Origin: Candidatus Methylopumilus planktonicus
GTDB lineage: Bacteria > Pseudomonadota > Gammaproteobacteria > Burkholderiales > Methylophilaceae
DNA length: 64,000 bases
Direction: 5' to 3'
Assembly (NCBI RefSeq): GCF_000981505.1
Contig: NZ_LN827929.1
Location: forward strand, 1,292,429 to 1,356,428
The position numbers and the translations under genes were made by a program. Shown one piece after another: positions 1 through 10,605 of this stretch (its first letter is position 1; each line of letters starts with the position of its first letter). The notes below the pieces were generated by a model, which searched no databases, was not told where the DNA came from, and saw only the letters and a program-made list of their open reading frames with translations.

Positions 1-350
1 GATTGCTCGTATATGAGTTTTTTAGTGTCGCCCAAAACAACCGGCTTAATATTTAAAAACTTAAATTGGAGTATGCATAAATCATGGCGCCAGTCTGCTT
101 TCATGCTGACAGGTGCAAATCGCTCACCATATTTTGCAATTTGTACCCCTTGAGAGTTAGCTATAACATGACAATTAGTTGCAACTTGATCTTCAGCTAC
201 AACAATGCCTGAACCAACTCCATGGCCCCCTTTTGAATCAAGCACATGAACCTTCACGATTGAAGGTGAAACAGCAAAAGTAACCTCACTTGAAGCCATT
301 GCAAAGACTATTTGAGGAATAAAAAATAGTAGGGTTAAAAATCGATACAT
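1..350 (-). CDS. Trypsin-like (S1C/HtrA-type) serine protease, N-terminal part, cut by window edge
   Basis: An open frame runs from ATG at 350 to the left edge with no stop, giving about 116 residues. It starts with a signal peptide (MYRFLTLLFFIPQIVFAMA), so the protein is exported. It then shows the start of a chymotrypsin-fold domain: GSGIVV, VATNCHVI with the probable catalytic His, and WRHDLCIL with the probable catalytic Asp. The Ser motif (GNSGGP in the family) would lie outside the window. HtrA-like proteases degrade or regulate misfolded periplasmic proteins, but the rest is needed to tell a full HtrA with PDZ domains from a small stand-alone protease. It lies 70 bp downstream of nrdJb on the same strand. 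Confidence 0.75.
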   Translation of the reverse strand, partial: MYRFLTLLFFIPQIVFAMASSEVTFAVSPSIVKVHVLDSKGGHGVGSGIVVAEDQVATNCHVIANSQGVQIAKYGERFAPVSMKADWRHDLCILQFKFLNIKPVVLGDTKKLIYEQ

Positions 351-386
351 AACGAAAAAAATTTAACTAAGGAAATGATAGATAGC

Positions 387-405
387 GAACTAAAAAGCTT
401 AGTTC
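387..405 (-). terminator. Short hairpin between nrdJb and the protease gene
   Basis: A perfect 7-bp inverted repeat (GAACTAA / TTAGTTC, 5-nt loop) lies just after the nrdJb stop. It has no T tract after it on the minus strand, so it may be only an RNA-stabilising hairpin or a weak terminator. Confidence 0.3.
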
Positions 406-421
406 CATAAAAATTCAAAAC

Positions 422-1102
422 TTAACCACATTTACTGTCACCACAACTTAAGCATGTGAGACATCCGTCCATCATAATGACTGCTTTCGTTTGGCATTTG
501 CTACAAAGTTGTGAGCCTTTTGGGTATCCTGTACTATCAATTTCTTCAGAATGTTTTTCCATATATTCAGCACGCTTTTCTTCCATCAATTTTTTTTGAT
601 GTTCATCAGGTAAGGCTTTTTTAAGCATACCAATATCAATTAAATGTTGCTCAACGACTTCACCGATTTCAGCCACTAGACTCGGCACGTACTTACCGCC
701 TTTTTTAAAGTAGCCACCATTAGGATCAAATACGCTATGAAGTTCTTCGACCAAGAATGTCAAATCGCCACCTTTTCTGAATACAGCAGACATCACGCGC
801 GTCAAAGCTACAATCCATTGGAAGTGATCCATGTTTTTTGAATTAATAAAAATTTCAAAAGGTCTGCGATGTTCTTGCGGCGTACCTTCGTTCATGATGA
901 TGTCATTGATCGTGATATAAAGTGCGTGCTCAGTCACAGGTGTTTTCACTTTATAAGTGGAACCTGTAATTTTTTCAGGGCGGCCTAAAGGCTCACCTAA
1001 TTGCACGACATTTTGATTTTCTCTCTGAGCTAGCGCATTCGCTTTATCTTCTTCAGAAACGACGTTATAACCTACGATCTTTTTTTCAATTTTAATTGCC
1101 AT
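422..1102 (-). CDS. nrdJb: Class II ribonucleotide reductase, C-terminal subunit NrdJb
   Basis: This 226-residue protein matches the C-terminal portion of adenosylcobalamin-dependent ribonucleotide reductases encoded as a separate gene, as known in Pseudomonas. The N-terminal two thirds is a TSCPD-type domain (EHALYITIND.., then FEIFINSK.., WIVALTRVMSAVFRKG). The last 28 residues hold six cysteines (about 200, 203, 214, 217, 220 and 225), suited to carrying electrons to the active site of NrdJa or to binding a metal. It begins 24 bp after the nrdJa stop behind a good ribosome site (AAAGGA), so both subunits come from one message. Confidence 0.88.
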   Translation of the reverse strand: MAIKIEKKIVGYNVVSEEDKANALAQRENQNVVQLGEPLGRPEKITGSTYKVKTPVTEHALYITINDIIMNEGTPQEHRRPFEIFINSKNMDHFQWIVALTRVMSAVFRKGGDLTFLVEELHSVFDPNGGYFKKGGKYVPSLVAEIGEVVEQHLIDIGMLKKALPDEHQKKLMEEKRAEYMEKHSEEIDSTGYPKGSQLCSKCQTKAVIMMDGCLTCLSCGDSKCG

Positions 1103-1126
1103 TATTTTCCTTTAATTTCTTAAGTC

Positions 1127-3289
1127 TTAGAACTTACCGTAATAACCTTCTTTGAGTGCGTCATAAAGATTCGCTGCTGAGTGGGTTTCACCATCATATT
1201 CAATTTCTTCGTTACCCTTTACTTCAACTTGAGAGCCATCTTCTAAAGTAAATTTATAAGTGGTGTTCTCTAAATCTTTTTCTGTCACCAATACACCTTG
1301 GAAAGCCTCTGGGTTGAATCTAAAAGTTGTACAACCTTTAAGGCCTTTGTCATATGCGTATAAATAAATATTTTTAAAGTCTTCGTAATCGTAATCCGTT
1401 GGCACGTTGATGGTTTTAGAAATCGAACTATCAATCCACTTTTGTGAAGCCGCTTGAATATCGACGTGTGCTTTCGCTTGAATTGTTGAAGAATCTAAAA
1501 AATAATCCGGTAATTTTTCATCTTCTTTTTCTGAGAACGGCATCGCATTTGAATTAATCAATTCGCGATACGCTAATAATTCGTATGAGTAGACATCCAC
1601 TTTTTCTTTTGATTTCTTACCTTCACGAATCACGTTACGACTATAGTGATGTGCAAAAGAAGGTTCAATCCCGTTACTTGCATTATTAGCTAAAGACAAT
1701 GAAATCGTGCCTGTCGGTGCAATTGAACTATGGTGTGTGAAACGCACACCTTGTTTAGCAATCTTATTACGAAGTCCCTCAGGGAATTGCTGCATATAGC
1801 GACTATATTTACCGAGCAATACTTTGCCTTTAACTTTAGCACCCACTTTAATACCATCGGCTGCCATCTCAGGACGCTTAGCTAACATGTCGGCAGTCAC
1901 TACAAACTCTTCGTCCATAATGGGAGCGGCACCTTTTTCATCGGCTAAATCAATCCCTGCTTCCCAACCCACCTCGGCCAAAATACGGCTCACTTCGTCA
2001 GTGAATTTTAAAGAAGCATCATCACCATATTGCATCTTAAGCATCGTGAGTGATGAACCTAAACCTAAGTAACCCATGCCGTGACGACGTTTACGTACAA
2101 TTTCTTTGCGTTGCTCTTCTAAAGGTAGGCCATTAATTTCAACCACGTTATCTAACATACGTGTAAAGATCGCAATCACTTCTTTATATTCAGCCCAATC
2201 AAAAAATGCTTCATCGGTGAAAGGTTTTTTAACAAATTTTGTTAAGTTCACGGAACCTAATAAACAAGCACCGTAAGGTGGGAGAGGTTGCTCGCCACAT
2301 GGGTTGGTAGCGCGAATGTTTTCGCAGAACCAGTTGTTGTTCATTTCGTTCACGCGATCAATCAAAATAAAACCAGGCTCAGCAAAATCGTAAGTTGATG
2401 ACATGATGATGTCCCACAAACGTCTTGCTTTAATAGTTTTGTAAACGCGGCATGCAACTTTACCAGCGTCAATACCTTCCGCCTTAGTGAGGTATTTCCC
2501 TTTAACAGGCCACTCTCTCCAAACTACTTGGCTTTCGTCATTCACATTTAAACCATCAACGATGGATTCTTTTTCCGTGACAGGGAATGCTACTTTCCAA
2601 TCGCTGTCAGCCTTGACCGCCTCCATAAATTCTTTAGTGATCAAGCATGAAAGATTAAATTGACGGAGTCGACCGTTTTCACGTTTTGCTTTAATAAAGT
2701 CAGTAACATCTGGGTGGGCAATATCGAAAGTTGCCATTTGTGCGCCACGGCGGCCGCCAGCAGATGACACGGTGAAACACATCTTGTCGTAGATATCCAT
2801 AAATGAAAGTGGGCCACTTGTATAAGCGCCTGCGCCTGCCACAAAAGCACCTTTAGGTCTTAAGGTCGAAAATTCATAGCCAATACCGCAACCTGCTTTT
2901 AAGGTGAGCCCTGCTTCATGCACTTTATCTAAAATGCCAGACATGCTGTCCTCCACGATGCCTGATACTGTGCAGTTAATCGTCGAGGTCGCTGGCTTAT
3001 GTTCTAGGGCACCCGCATTCGAAGTAATACGACCTGCTGGGATAGCGCCGTGTCTTAATGCCCATAAGAATTTTTCATACCATTCTTCTCTTTTAGCTGG
3101 AATTTCAACATCCGCTAAAGCTCTAGCCACACGCTTAAAAGAATCATCGATATTTTTATCAACATGCTCGCCCTGTTTTGATTTCAAACGATACTTTTTG
3201 TCCCAGATATCTAGTGAAACATCTTGAATTGGTATTTCGTGGTCTTGATGGTCACTTAATGCGGACTTTGGACGAACAGCTTTGAGCAT
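1127..3289 (-). CDS. nrdJa: Class II (B12-dependent) ribonucleotide reductase, catalytic subunit NrdJa
   Basis: This 720-residue protein is the catalytic barrel of a class II enzyme that reduces ribonucleotides to deoxyribonucleotides using a radical from adenosylcobalamin. The active-site motif NPCGE (about 329-333) supplies the radical Cys331 with Asn329 and Glu333. Cys106 (TINCTVSG) and Cys342 (GACLLG) are placed as the redox pair. KAGCGIGYEFSTLRP and SSIAPTGTISLSLANNA are family motifs. It ends where the fused enzymes carry the extra domain supplied here by nrdJb. The start at 3289 has an AGGGGAAA ribosome site. Class II enzymes need no oxygen, so DNA precursor supply here depends on cobalamin. 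No cobalamin riboswitch is visible upstream. Confidence 0.93.
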   Translation of the reverse strand: MLKAVRPKSALSDHQDHEIPIQDVSLDIWDKKYRLKSKQGEHVDKNIDDSFKRVARALADVEIPAKREEWYEKFLWALRHGAIPAGRITSNAGALEHKPATSTINCTVSGIVEDSMSGILDKVHEAGLTLKAGCGIGYEFSTLRPKGAFVAGAGAYTSGPLSFMDIYDKMCFTVSSAGGRRGAQMATFDIAHPDVTDFIKAKRENGRLRQFNLSCLITKEFMEAVKADSDWKVAFPVTEKESIVDGLNVNDESQVVWREWPVKGKYLTKAEGIDAGKVACRVYKTIKARRLWDIIMSSTYDFAEPGFILIDRVNEMNNNWFCENIRATNPCGEQPLPPYGACLLGSVNLTKFVKKPFTDEAFFDWAEYKEVIAIFTRMLDNVVEINGLPLEEQRKEIVRKRRHGMGYLGLGSSLTMLKMQYGDDASLKFTDEVSRILAEVGWEAGIDLADEKGAAPIMDEEFVVTADMLAKRPEMAADGIKVGAKVKGKVLLGKYSRYMQQFPEGLRNKIAKQGVRFTHHSSIAPTGTISLSLANNASNGIEPSFAHHYSRNVIREGKKSKEKVDVYSYELLAYRELINSNAMPFSEKEDEKLPDYFLDSSTIQAKAHVDIQAASQKWIDSSISKTINVPTDYDYEDFKNIYLYAYDKGLKGCTTFRFNPEAFQGVLVTEKDLENTTYKFTLEDGSQVEVKGNEEIEYDGETHSAANLYDALKEGYYGKF

Positions 3290-3360
3290 GGATTTCCCCT
3301 GAATTATTCTTTACTTATGTATATTTACTAAATTTGGTGTTACATGGTATTTTTGCTTAA

Positions 3361-3380
3361 AACCACAATATATAGTGGTT
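3361..3380 (-). promoter_or_regulatory. Probable NrdR box in the nrdJ leader
   Basis: The near-perfect palindrome AACCACAATATATAGTGGTT differs from its own reverse complement at only two central positions. It fits the known NrdR operator pattern (CAC-AT-rich core-GTG). It sits just downstream of the predicted nrdJ start of transcription, where bound NrdR would block the promoter. A usual second box at two to three helical turns was not clearly found. Confidence 0.65.
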
Positions 3381-3388
3381 TTGTAGAT

Positions 3389-3417
3389 ATATTATCCATG
3401 ACCTAGTAGTCCGTCAA
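3389..3417 (-). promoter_or_regulatory. Sigma-70 promoter of nrdJa-nrdJb
   Basis: On the minus strand, TTGACG (3417-3412) and TAATAT (3394-3389) are separated by exactly 17 bp, close to the sigma-70 consensus. Transcription would begin near 3382, leaving a leader of roughly 93 nt that starts with the NrdR-like palindrome. Confidence 0.6.
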
Positions 3418-3553
3418 TTGAAATATATGCACAAATTTAGGGAAAAAGTTAACCTCTATTTTTCGAGCTTAACTTTTAAAACTTAAGCAAGGCCTTTCTT
3501 TAAAAATAAATTAAACACAAGTTCATCAAGATGGTTTATGCGAAAATATCCGC

Positions 3554-4819
3554 ATGATTCGCTTTTTCTATAGTCTTTTAGTCTATTTTCTTCTCCCATT
3601 CACCTGCTTTAAGTTGATTTACCGGGGTTTTAGACAGCCTGACTATCTAAAACATTGGAGTGAGCGCTATGGTTTTTATAGTGCTTCTACAAAAAAAATC
3701 TGGGGCAAACGAAAAATACTTTGGATTCATGCTGTTTCTGTGGGCGAAACAAAAGCTGCGATTCCATTCATTAAACTTTTTTTAAAAAAATATCCGCGTC
3801 ATAATTTACTCATCACACATGGCACACCTACCGGGCGAGTGACTTCAATTGACATTAAACATTCTCGTATCCACCGCATCTATCTTCCTTTTGATACCCC
3901 CGATGCGACAAACAGATTTTTAAATACCTTTAAACCAGAAATCGGTCTCTTACTTGAAACAGAGCTTTGGTTTAATTTAATTCATCAAGCTTTTCAAAAA
4001 TCTATCCCACTTTATTTAGTGAATGCGCGTTTGTCTGAAAAATCCTTCCAGCTTTATAAAAGAATTTCGCTCCTTGTGAAACCATCGCTTCAAGAACTAA
4101 CAGGCGTGCTAGCGCAAACAAGAAACGATGCGAAACGCTTTGAAGCGCTTGGTGCAAGAAACCTTGAAGTGATGGGCAATTTAAAATTTGATGTGGGCCC
4201 TCCACGTGATACAAATAAACAAAGTACAGCACTCAAAAAACATTTACATTTAAAAAATCAGTTGGTACTTTTGATTGCGAGCTCAAGACAAGATGAAGAA
4301 GAAATTATTTTGCAGCGCTTATTAAAGCTGCAATATAAAAACCTCGTCACAATTTTTGTCCCACGACATCCGCAACGTTTTAAAGAAGTTGAACTGATGT
4401 TAAAAAAATATCGTGCGTCATTTATTAAACGCAGTGATAAAAAAATAAAGGTTAAACCTTACCAATTTATTTTAGGCGACTCTATGGGTGAGATGTACAG
4501 TTATTACAACTTAGCGAATATTGCACTCATGGGTGGCACGATATTGCCTTATGGCGGACAGAATCTTATTGAATCTATGGCCATGAACGTGCCAGTGATT
4601 TTAGGTCCTCATACTTATAACTTTCATGATGTATCGAATGAAGCCATCCGCACAGGTGCAGGATTGAGAATTCAAACATTAGATGAATTAGAAAAAGTGT
4701 TACCTCAGATGCTTCACTCATCTTCTCAGTTAAAAATGAAGAAAGCTTGCAGCGAAATGATGCATTCCCATCAGGGTGCTACATTAAGAATCTTAAATAA
4801 AATAAAACCTACGCTTTAA
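3554..4819 (+). CDS. waaA: 3-deoxy-D-manno-octulosonic acid (Kdo) transferase WaaA
   Basis: WaaA adds Kdo from CMP-Kdo to lipid A precursor at the inner face of the inner membrane, so this cell makes lipopolysaccharide. The 421-residue protein has an N-terminal membrane anchor (about 4-24), WIHAVSVGE at 57-65 with the catalytic Glu of this GT-B family, and ETELWFN at 135-141. Late glycine-rich motifs (GGTILPYGGQNLIES) belong to the nucleotide-sugar domain. Length is normal for the family. It stands alone on the plus strand and its last 11 bp overlap the end of the convergent gene. Confidence 0.93.
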   Translation: MIRFFYSLLVYFLLPFTCFKLIYRGFRQPDYLKHWSERYGFYSASTKKIWGKRKILWIHAVSVGETKAAIPFIKLFLKKYPRHNLLITHGTPTGRVTSIDIKHSRIHRIYLPFDTPDATNRFLNTFKPEIGLLLETELWFNLIHQAFQKSIPLYLVNARLSEKSFQLYKRISLLVKPSLQELTGVLAQTRNDAKRFEALGARNLEVMGNLKFDVGPPRDTNKQSTALKKHLHLKNQLVLLIASSRQDEEEIILQRLLKLQYKNLVTIFVPRHPQRFKEVELMLKKYRASFIKRSDKKIKVKPYQFILGDSMGEMYSYYNLANIALMGGTILPYGGQNLIESMAMNVPVILGPHTYNFHDVSNEAIRTGAGLRIQTLDELEKVLPQMLHSSSQLKMKKACSEMMHSHQGATLRILNKIKPTL

Positions 4820-5354
4820 TGAGTTTTGCGATCGCTTTAAAGTGATCACCTTCGGCCACGCGTAACCATTCAAAAATCACGGACTCTATATTCGTGATTA
4901 CAATACCTTCGGATCTTAATCTTGCGATCGCATTTTGATGATGAAGGCTCGATCTTGAGAGAGTTGCATCTTCTACGACAAAGACTGCTTTGCCCGCTTC
5001 TTTTAAAGCTAATGCTGTTTGCAAAATACAAATATGTGTTTCTAATCCGCATAAAATAATTTGTGGTCTTGATTTTACTAAGGCACTTTTAAATTTAGAT
5101 TCATCAAGACATGAGAATGCCTTTTTTTCAATGGCACTGTGAGGCAGTAGCGTTTGTAATTTTTTGACTGTTGTGCCCAGACCTTTTGGATATTGCTCCG
5201 TATAAAGGCAAGGGACTTCTAAAATTTTTGCTGCTTGAATGAGCATGCTTGATACGTCGACGACTTTTTCAATGTCACTTTTAGGCATCACATCCACAAG
5301 CTTGTCTTGGATATCAATGATCACAACCTGACTTAAAAGTTGATCATTTATCAT
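4809..5354 (-). CDS. Isochorismatase-like cysteine hydrolase
   Basis: This 181-residue protein is a small single-domain member of the isochorismatase/cysteine hydrolase superfamily. It has the early Asp of the triad (VVIIDIQDKL), a conserved strand LCGLETHICILQTA containing the nucleophile Cys, and the usual downstream VVEDATLSRS. The exact substrate cannot be told. Members of this hydrolase group (YcaC-like) often have unknown physiological roles. It starts 6 bp after the pcm-like gene and converges on waaA, overlapping its 3' end by 11 bp. Confidence 0.82.
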   Translation of the reverse strand: MINDQLLSQVVIIDIQDKLVDVMPKSDIEKVVDVSSMLIQAAKILEVPCLYTEQYPKGLGTTVKKLQTLLPHSAIEKKAFSCLDESKFKSALVKSRPQIILCGLETHICILQTALALKEAGKAVFVVEDATLSRSSLHHQNAIARLRSEGIVITNIESVIFEWLRVAEGDHFKAIAKLIKA

Positions 5355-5360
5355 AAGAAG

Positions 5361-6014
5361 TTAAAACACAAATGTATTTTCATGTTTCACGTACAAAGAG
5401 GGTACAACTGTTTCAAATAAAATTTCTTCTTCAAAATCTTGATGGCTTGATCTTGTAATTAAAGTTGCATGCATCGAGGGTGCTTCGCCCAAAATGACTA
5501 AGAGTCTTCCATTCACATTTAGTTGATTTCTAACACCTTCTGGAAGATGAGGTAAAGAACCCGCAAATAAAATAGCATCGTAAGGTTGATTTTTTAACCA
5601 GCCTAATGAACCATCACCTGTCACAAATTCAATATTGTTAAGTTTTATTTTTTGACAGTTTTGTTTAGCGAGATTTGTGAAATAAGGATTGATGTCTACT
5701 GACACCACGTTTTTAACTAAACTTGCCGTGAGCGCAGTGAGATAACCACTTCCAGAGCCTACCACTAAGACATGATCTTTTTTTTGAAGTGATAAGGATT
5801 GAATGAGTCTTGCTTCTAATTTAGGCGCCAACATGCTCACATCATCATGCAAAGGAATTTCAGTATCTGCGAAAGCTATCCCCTGATATTCAGTCGGTAC
5901 AAATTTTTCACGCGGTACTTGATGAAGCAAATTAAGCACTTCGGGATCTAAAACTTCCCAAGTGCGGATTTGCTGCTCAATCATATTAAAACGATGTTGT
6001 TCAATGGCATTCAT
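5361..6014 (-). CDS. pcm: Protein-L-isoaspartate O-methyltransferase family protein
   Basis: This is an S-adenosylmethionine-dependent methyltransferase of the Pcm family, which starts repair of isoaspartyl residues in aged proteins. The SAM site is VLVVGSGSGYLTAL, followed by VVSVDINP and a GDGSLGW loop. I chose the ATG at 6014 (MNAIEQHRFNMIEQQIRTW, 217 residues) over the longer frame opening at 6086. The family begins this way, and a GGG lies 9 nt upstream. The substrate loop is less canonical than in E. coli Pcm, so it could be a Pcm-like protein with another target. It is divergent from thiC. Confidence 0.82.
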   Translation of the reverse strand: MNAIEQHRFNMIEQQIRTWEVLDPEVLNLLHQVPREKFVPTEYQGIAFADTEIPLHDDVSMLAPKLEARLIQSLSLQKKDHVLVVGSGSGYLTALTASLVKNVVSVDINPYFTNLAKQNCQKIKLNNIEFVTGDGSLGWLKNQPYDAILFAGSLPHLPEGVRNQLNVNGRLLVILGEAPSMHATLITRSSHQDFEEEILFETVVPSLYVKHENTFVF

Positions 6015-6109
6015 TGTCATGTGCCCATTATAACCAAAGAAAAGTTCATCATTTTGATATAGTTTAAATATAAATCTAACTTGCATTTCATGGGGGTTTC
6101 GCGTAATTT

Positions 6110-6194
6110 TATGGGGTGCTAGGGGTCCGCTTTACAAGGTGGTGAGAAAAACCCTTTGAACCTGATGCGGGTAATGCCGCCGTAGGGAATGCAG
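6110..6194 (+). promoter_or_regulatory. TPP riboswitch aptamer upstream of thiC
   Basis: The conserved thi-box core is plainly visible: GGGGTGCT near 6113, GTGAGA near 6142, then ACCCTTTGAACCTGATGCGG and TAATGCCGCCGTAGGGAA. This is the known thiamin pyrophosphate aptamer, and it precedes a thiamin synthesis gene, as expected. Confidence 0.96.
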
Positions 6195-6205
6195 TCCTCT
6201 AAAAG

Positions 6206-6238
6206 ACTCCTTACGGCATGACAAAAAATTTAAGGAGT
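6206..6238 (+). promoter_or_regulatory. Hairpin sequestering the thiC ribosome binding site
   Basis: ACTCCTTA (6206-6213) is fully complementary to TAAGGAGT (6231-6238), which contains the Shine-Dalgarno sequence 5 nt before the thiC ATG. No T-rich terminator is present. This looks like the riboswitch's expression platform, acting on translation start: TPP bound, hairpin formed, thiC off. Confidence 0.7.
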
Positions 6239-6240
6239 AA

Positions 6241-8139
<1,899 letters not shown>

Positions 8140-8946
8140 ATGGATTTCTCACTTTATTTTTCAAGTTTGATTCTAGGTCTTATTGAAGGAGCCACTGAAT
8201 TTTTACCTGTGAGCTCTACAGGGCATCTGATTATTGCGAGTGAGCTTTTAAATTTTAACCATGCCTCCGCCAATGTTTTTGAAATCTTCATTCAATTAGG
8301 TGCCATTTTAGCGATTGTGGTCGAGTATCGCAAAACACTTTTTACAGTCGCGAGTGGAGCCCTTCATGATAGAACTTCTCAAGACTTTGTCTTACGTCTT
8401 TTCATTGCATTTTTACCAGCCGCGATCTTAGGTCTTTTATTTCATAAAGCGATTAAAGCTTATTTATTTTCACCGCTTTATGTGTCATTAGCCCTCATCT
8501 TAGGAGGTGTTGTCATGATAGCCATTGAAAAACGTCCATTGAAAGTGAATACAAAAAGCACAAACGACATCAATATGATGCAGGCATTTAAAATTGGCTG
8601 TGCACAATGTTTATCGTTAATTCCTGGAGTATCAAGGGCGGCTGCAACAATCATGGGCGGCATGCTCACAGGATTAAATCGTAAAACAGCGACTGAATTT
8701 TCTTTTTATCTTGCGATCCCCATCATTACAGCAGCATCCCTTTTTGATTTACTCAAAAATTTCCATGATTTAACCCCCCAAGATCTGCCTATTTTTGCCA
8801 TTGGCTTTGTCACCGCATTTTTGAGCGCCTATGCCGTCATTAAACTTTTTATTCGCTTTGTCGCCACACATACCTTTATTTCTTTTGCCTGGTATCGCAT
8901 TATCTTAGGCATCATCGTCTTCACTTATTTTAATGGCCAAGTCTAA
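8140..8946 (+). CDS. uppP: Undecaprenyl-diphosphatase UppP (BacA)
   Basis: This 268-residue polytopic inner-membrane enzyme recycles undecaprenyl diphosphate to the monophosphate carrier lipid for peptidoglycan and other envelope polymers. The family's first motif GLIEGATEFLPVSSTGHLI lies at the N-terminus and the second, SLIPGVSRAAATIMGGML, around residues 158-175. Both build the active site. About seven to eight hydrophobic helices are visible. Length is typical. It directly abuts thiC and overlaps the next gene by 14 bp, so it is probably translated by coupling. Confidence 0.95.
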   Translation: MDFSLYFSSLILGLIEGATEFLPVSSTGHLIIASELLNFNHASANVFEIFIQLGAILAIVVEYRKTLFTVASGALHDRTSQDFVLRLFIAFLPAAILGLLFHKAIKAYLFSPLYVSLALILGGVVMIAIEKRPLKVNTKSTNDINMMQAFKIGCAQCLSLIPGVSRAAATIMGGMLTGLNRKTATEFSFYLAIPIITAASLFDLLKNFHDLTPQDLPIFAIGFVTAFLSAYAVIKLFIRFVATHTFISFAWYRIILGIIVFTYFNGQV

Positions 8947-9586
8947 TCATCGCGCACTCATAGAGGCTCTCCACCGGATCGTTAAAAGCGCTGAGCATCG
9001 TCCTGTGAGCATCAAACAAGGCTTATTAAAACTAAATCATTTTGGTTTTTCATTTATTAGTTTTTTATTAGTCTTGCCGTTCATGCAACCCTTCCCTATA
9101 GGCCCTATAAGTGTCTTAGGAGGAGTTACCTTCGCAGCATTTGGGTGGCAAATTTTAAAAGGGTACGCCACACCCCATCTGCCGCAAAAGATTGATGACA
9201 TCACTTTAAGTGTTGATAATTGGAGACGCATTACCAATGCAGCGATCAAACTGATTCAGTGGACAGAAAAATTCACTAAACCTCGTTTACTCATATTAAT
9301 TCAAGGCCCTTTAGGTGTTCGAATTGAAGCCTTATGCCTTATTTTCGCAGGAATTTTAATGGCTGTTCCTTTTGGTATTCTTCCTTTAAATAATTTTTTT
9401 CCTGGCCTTGCCATTTTATTTTGCGCACTAGGTCAACTTCATAAAGATGGGCTTTTTGTTCTGATTGCTTTCTTTTGGATTCTTTTTACTATTTTTTATT
9501 TTTCATTATTTTTTATAAGTCTTTACCTCCTTGGTCTTGAAGGTTTTCAGAATTTCAGCCACTGGCTACACCAACTCTTTTCATGA
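8933..9586 (+). CDS. ExoD-family membrane protein
   Basis: This 217-residue membrane protein resembles ExoD of rhizobia. It has a short amphipathic N-terminus, then hydrophobic pairs around FSFISFLLVLPFMQPFPIGPISVLGG and late helices ending in aromatic-rich segments. ExoD was linked to exopolysaccharide production, but the biochemical role of the family is unknown. Its place behind uppP and before mutY says little beyond a shared transcript. Its first 14 bp lie inside uppP and its stop overlaps the mutY start (ATGA). Confidence 0.75.
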   Translation: MAKSNHRALIEALHRIVKSAEHRPVSIKQGLLKLNHFGFSFISFLLVLPFMQPFPIGPISVLGGVTFAAFGWQILKGYATPHLPQKIDDITLSVDNWRRITNAAIKLIQWTEKFTKPRLLILIQGPLGVRIEALCLIFAGILMAVPFGILPLNNFFPGLAILFCALGQLHKDGLFVLIAFFWILFTIFYFSLFFISLYLLGLEGFQNFSHWLHQLFS

Positions 9587-10605
9587 AATCACTTGCTGAT
9601 CGATTAATTACTTGGCATGCCAAGTCAGGTCGACATCATTTACCTTGGCAGCAATCAAAAGACCCTTACGACGTTTGGGTATCAGAAATCATGTTGCAAC
9701 AAACACAAGTAGCCACTGTGATTAATTATTACCATCGCTTCATGAAAAAATTCCCGACCATCAAAGCATTGGCAGATGCCGATGAAGAAGAGGTCATGCG
9801 ATTATGGAGTGGTTTAGGATATTACCGACGTGCGCGTTTTTTGCATGAAGGTGCGCAAATGATTATGGAAGAGATGGAAGGAGTCTTTCCTTCTCACTTT
9901 GACATGATGATGAAAATACCTGGCATTGGACGCTCTACCGCAGGGGCCATTTCAGCATTTTCGTTCAATCAAAAAAAAGCAATTCTCGATGGCAATGTGA
10001 AGCGTGTCTTAAGCCGTTATTTTTTAATTACACAATGGACGGGATTACCTAAAACAGAAAAAAAATTATGGGATTATGCTGAGTCAATTCTTCCAGATAA
10101 AAACATCGCGACTTATACGCAAGCACTGATGGATTTAGGCGCTACGATATGTAATAAAAAACCTATGTGTGAAAGTTGCCCATTAAAAAAAACATGCCTC
10201 GCATTTCAGAAAAATAAAGTGCATCTGGTACCAACCCCTCGACCTCGAATAAAAATTCCAACTGAATCAACGCATATGGTCATTATTAAACATCACGATG
10301 AGGTTTTACTTATTAAGAGGCCTCAGGGTGGCATATGGAGCGGGCTATGGTCACTCCCTCAATATGAAAATAAATCTGCAACACCTCGTGCATGGATTAA
10401 AAAAAATTTCGGATTAGATGTGAGTTTGATAGAAAAAGATCTTAAAGCTTCAACGATATTTACCCATTACAAGCTCGATATTACTTATAGTATTTTGGAA
10501 GCTAGATCACAGCGTGCGAAATCTCCTCACGCGTGGCTATCCTTAAATACGATAGAAGGAGCAGCCATACCAGCCATCACCAAGAAAATACTTTTAAAAC
10601 TCTAA
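9583..10605 (+). CDS. mutY: A/G-specific adenine glycosylase MutY
   Basis: MutY removes adenine mispaired with 8-oxoguanine, preventing G:C to T:A mutations. The 340-residue protein has SEIMLQQTQV with catalytic Glu35, a helix-hairpin-helix (KIPGIGRSTAGAIS, about 111-124), and the catalytic Asp136 in ILDGNVKRVLSRY. The 4Fe-4S ligands are Cys190, 196, 199 and 205. The C-terminal third is the Nudix-like domain that reads 8-oxoguanine (IIKHHDEVLLIKRP..GIWSGLWSLP). It starts on the 4-bp overlap with the preceding gene and its last 12 bp overlap the convergent acetyltransferase gene. Confidence 0.96.
   Translation: MKSLADRLITWHAKSGRHHLPWQQSKDPYDVWVSEIMLQQTQVATVINYYHRFMKKFPTIKALADADEEEVMRLWSGLGYYRRARFLHEGAQMIMEEMEGVFPSHFDMMMKIPGIGRSTAGAISAFSFNQKKAILDGNVKRVLSRYFLITQWTGLPKTEKKLWDYAESILPDKNIATYTQALMDLGATICNKKPMCESCPLKKTCLAFQKNKVHLVPTPRPRIKIPTESTHMVIIKHHDEVLLIKRPQGGIWSGLWSLPQYENKSATPRAWIKKNFGLDVSLIEKDLKASTIFTHYKLDITYSILEARSQRAKSPHAWLSLNTIEGAAIPAITKKILLKL

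Noticed and set aside
3290..3553. Cobalamin riboswitch before nrdJ
   Set aside because: I looked for the B12-box (GCCACTG-type core) and did not find it; the leader instead shows the NrdR-like palindrome.
5383..5398. Third parS-like site (TGTTTCACGT)
   Set aside because: Only one arm matches; the other reads ACAAAG. It lies in the coding 3' end of the methyltransferase gene.
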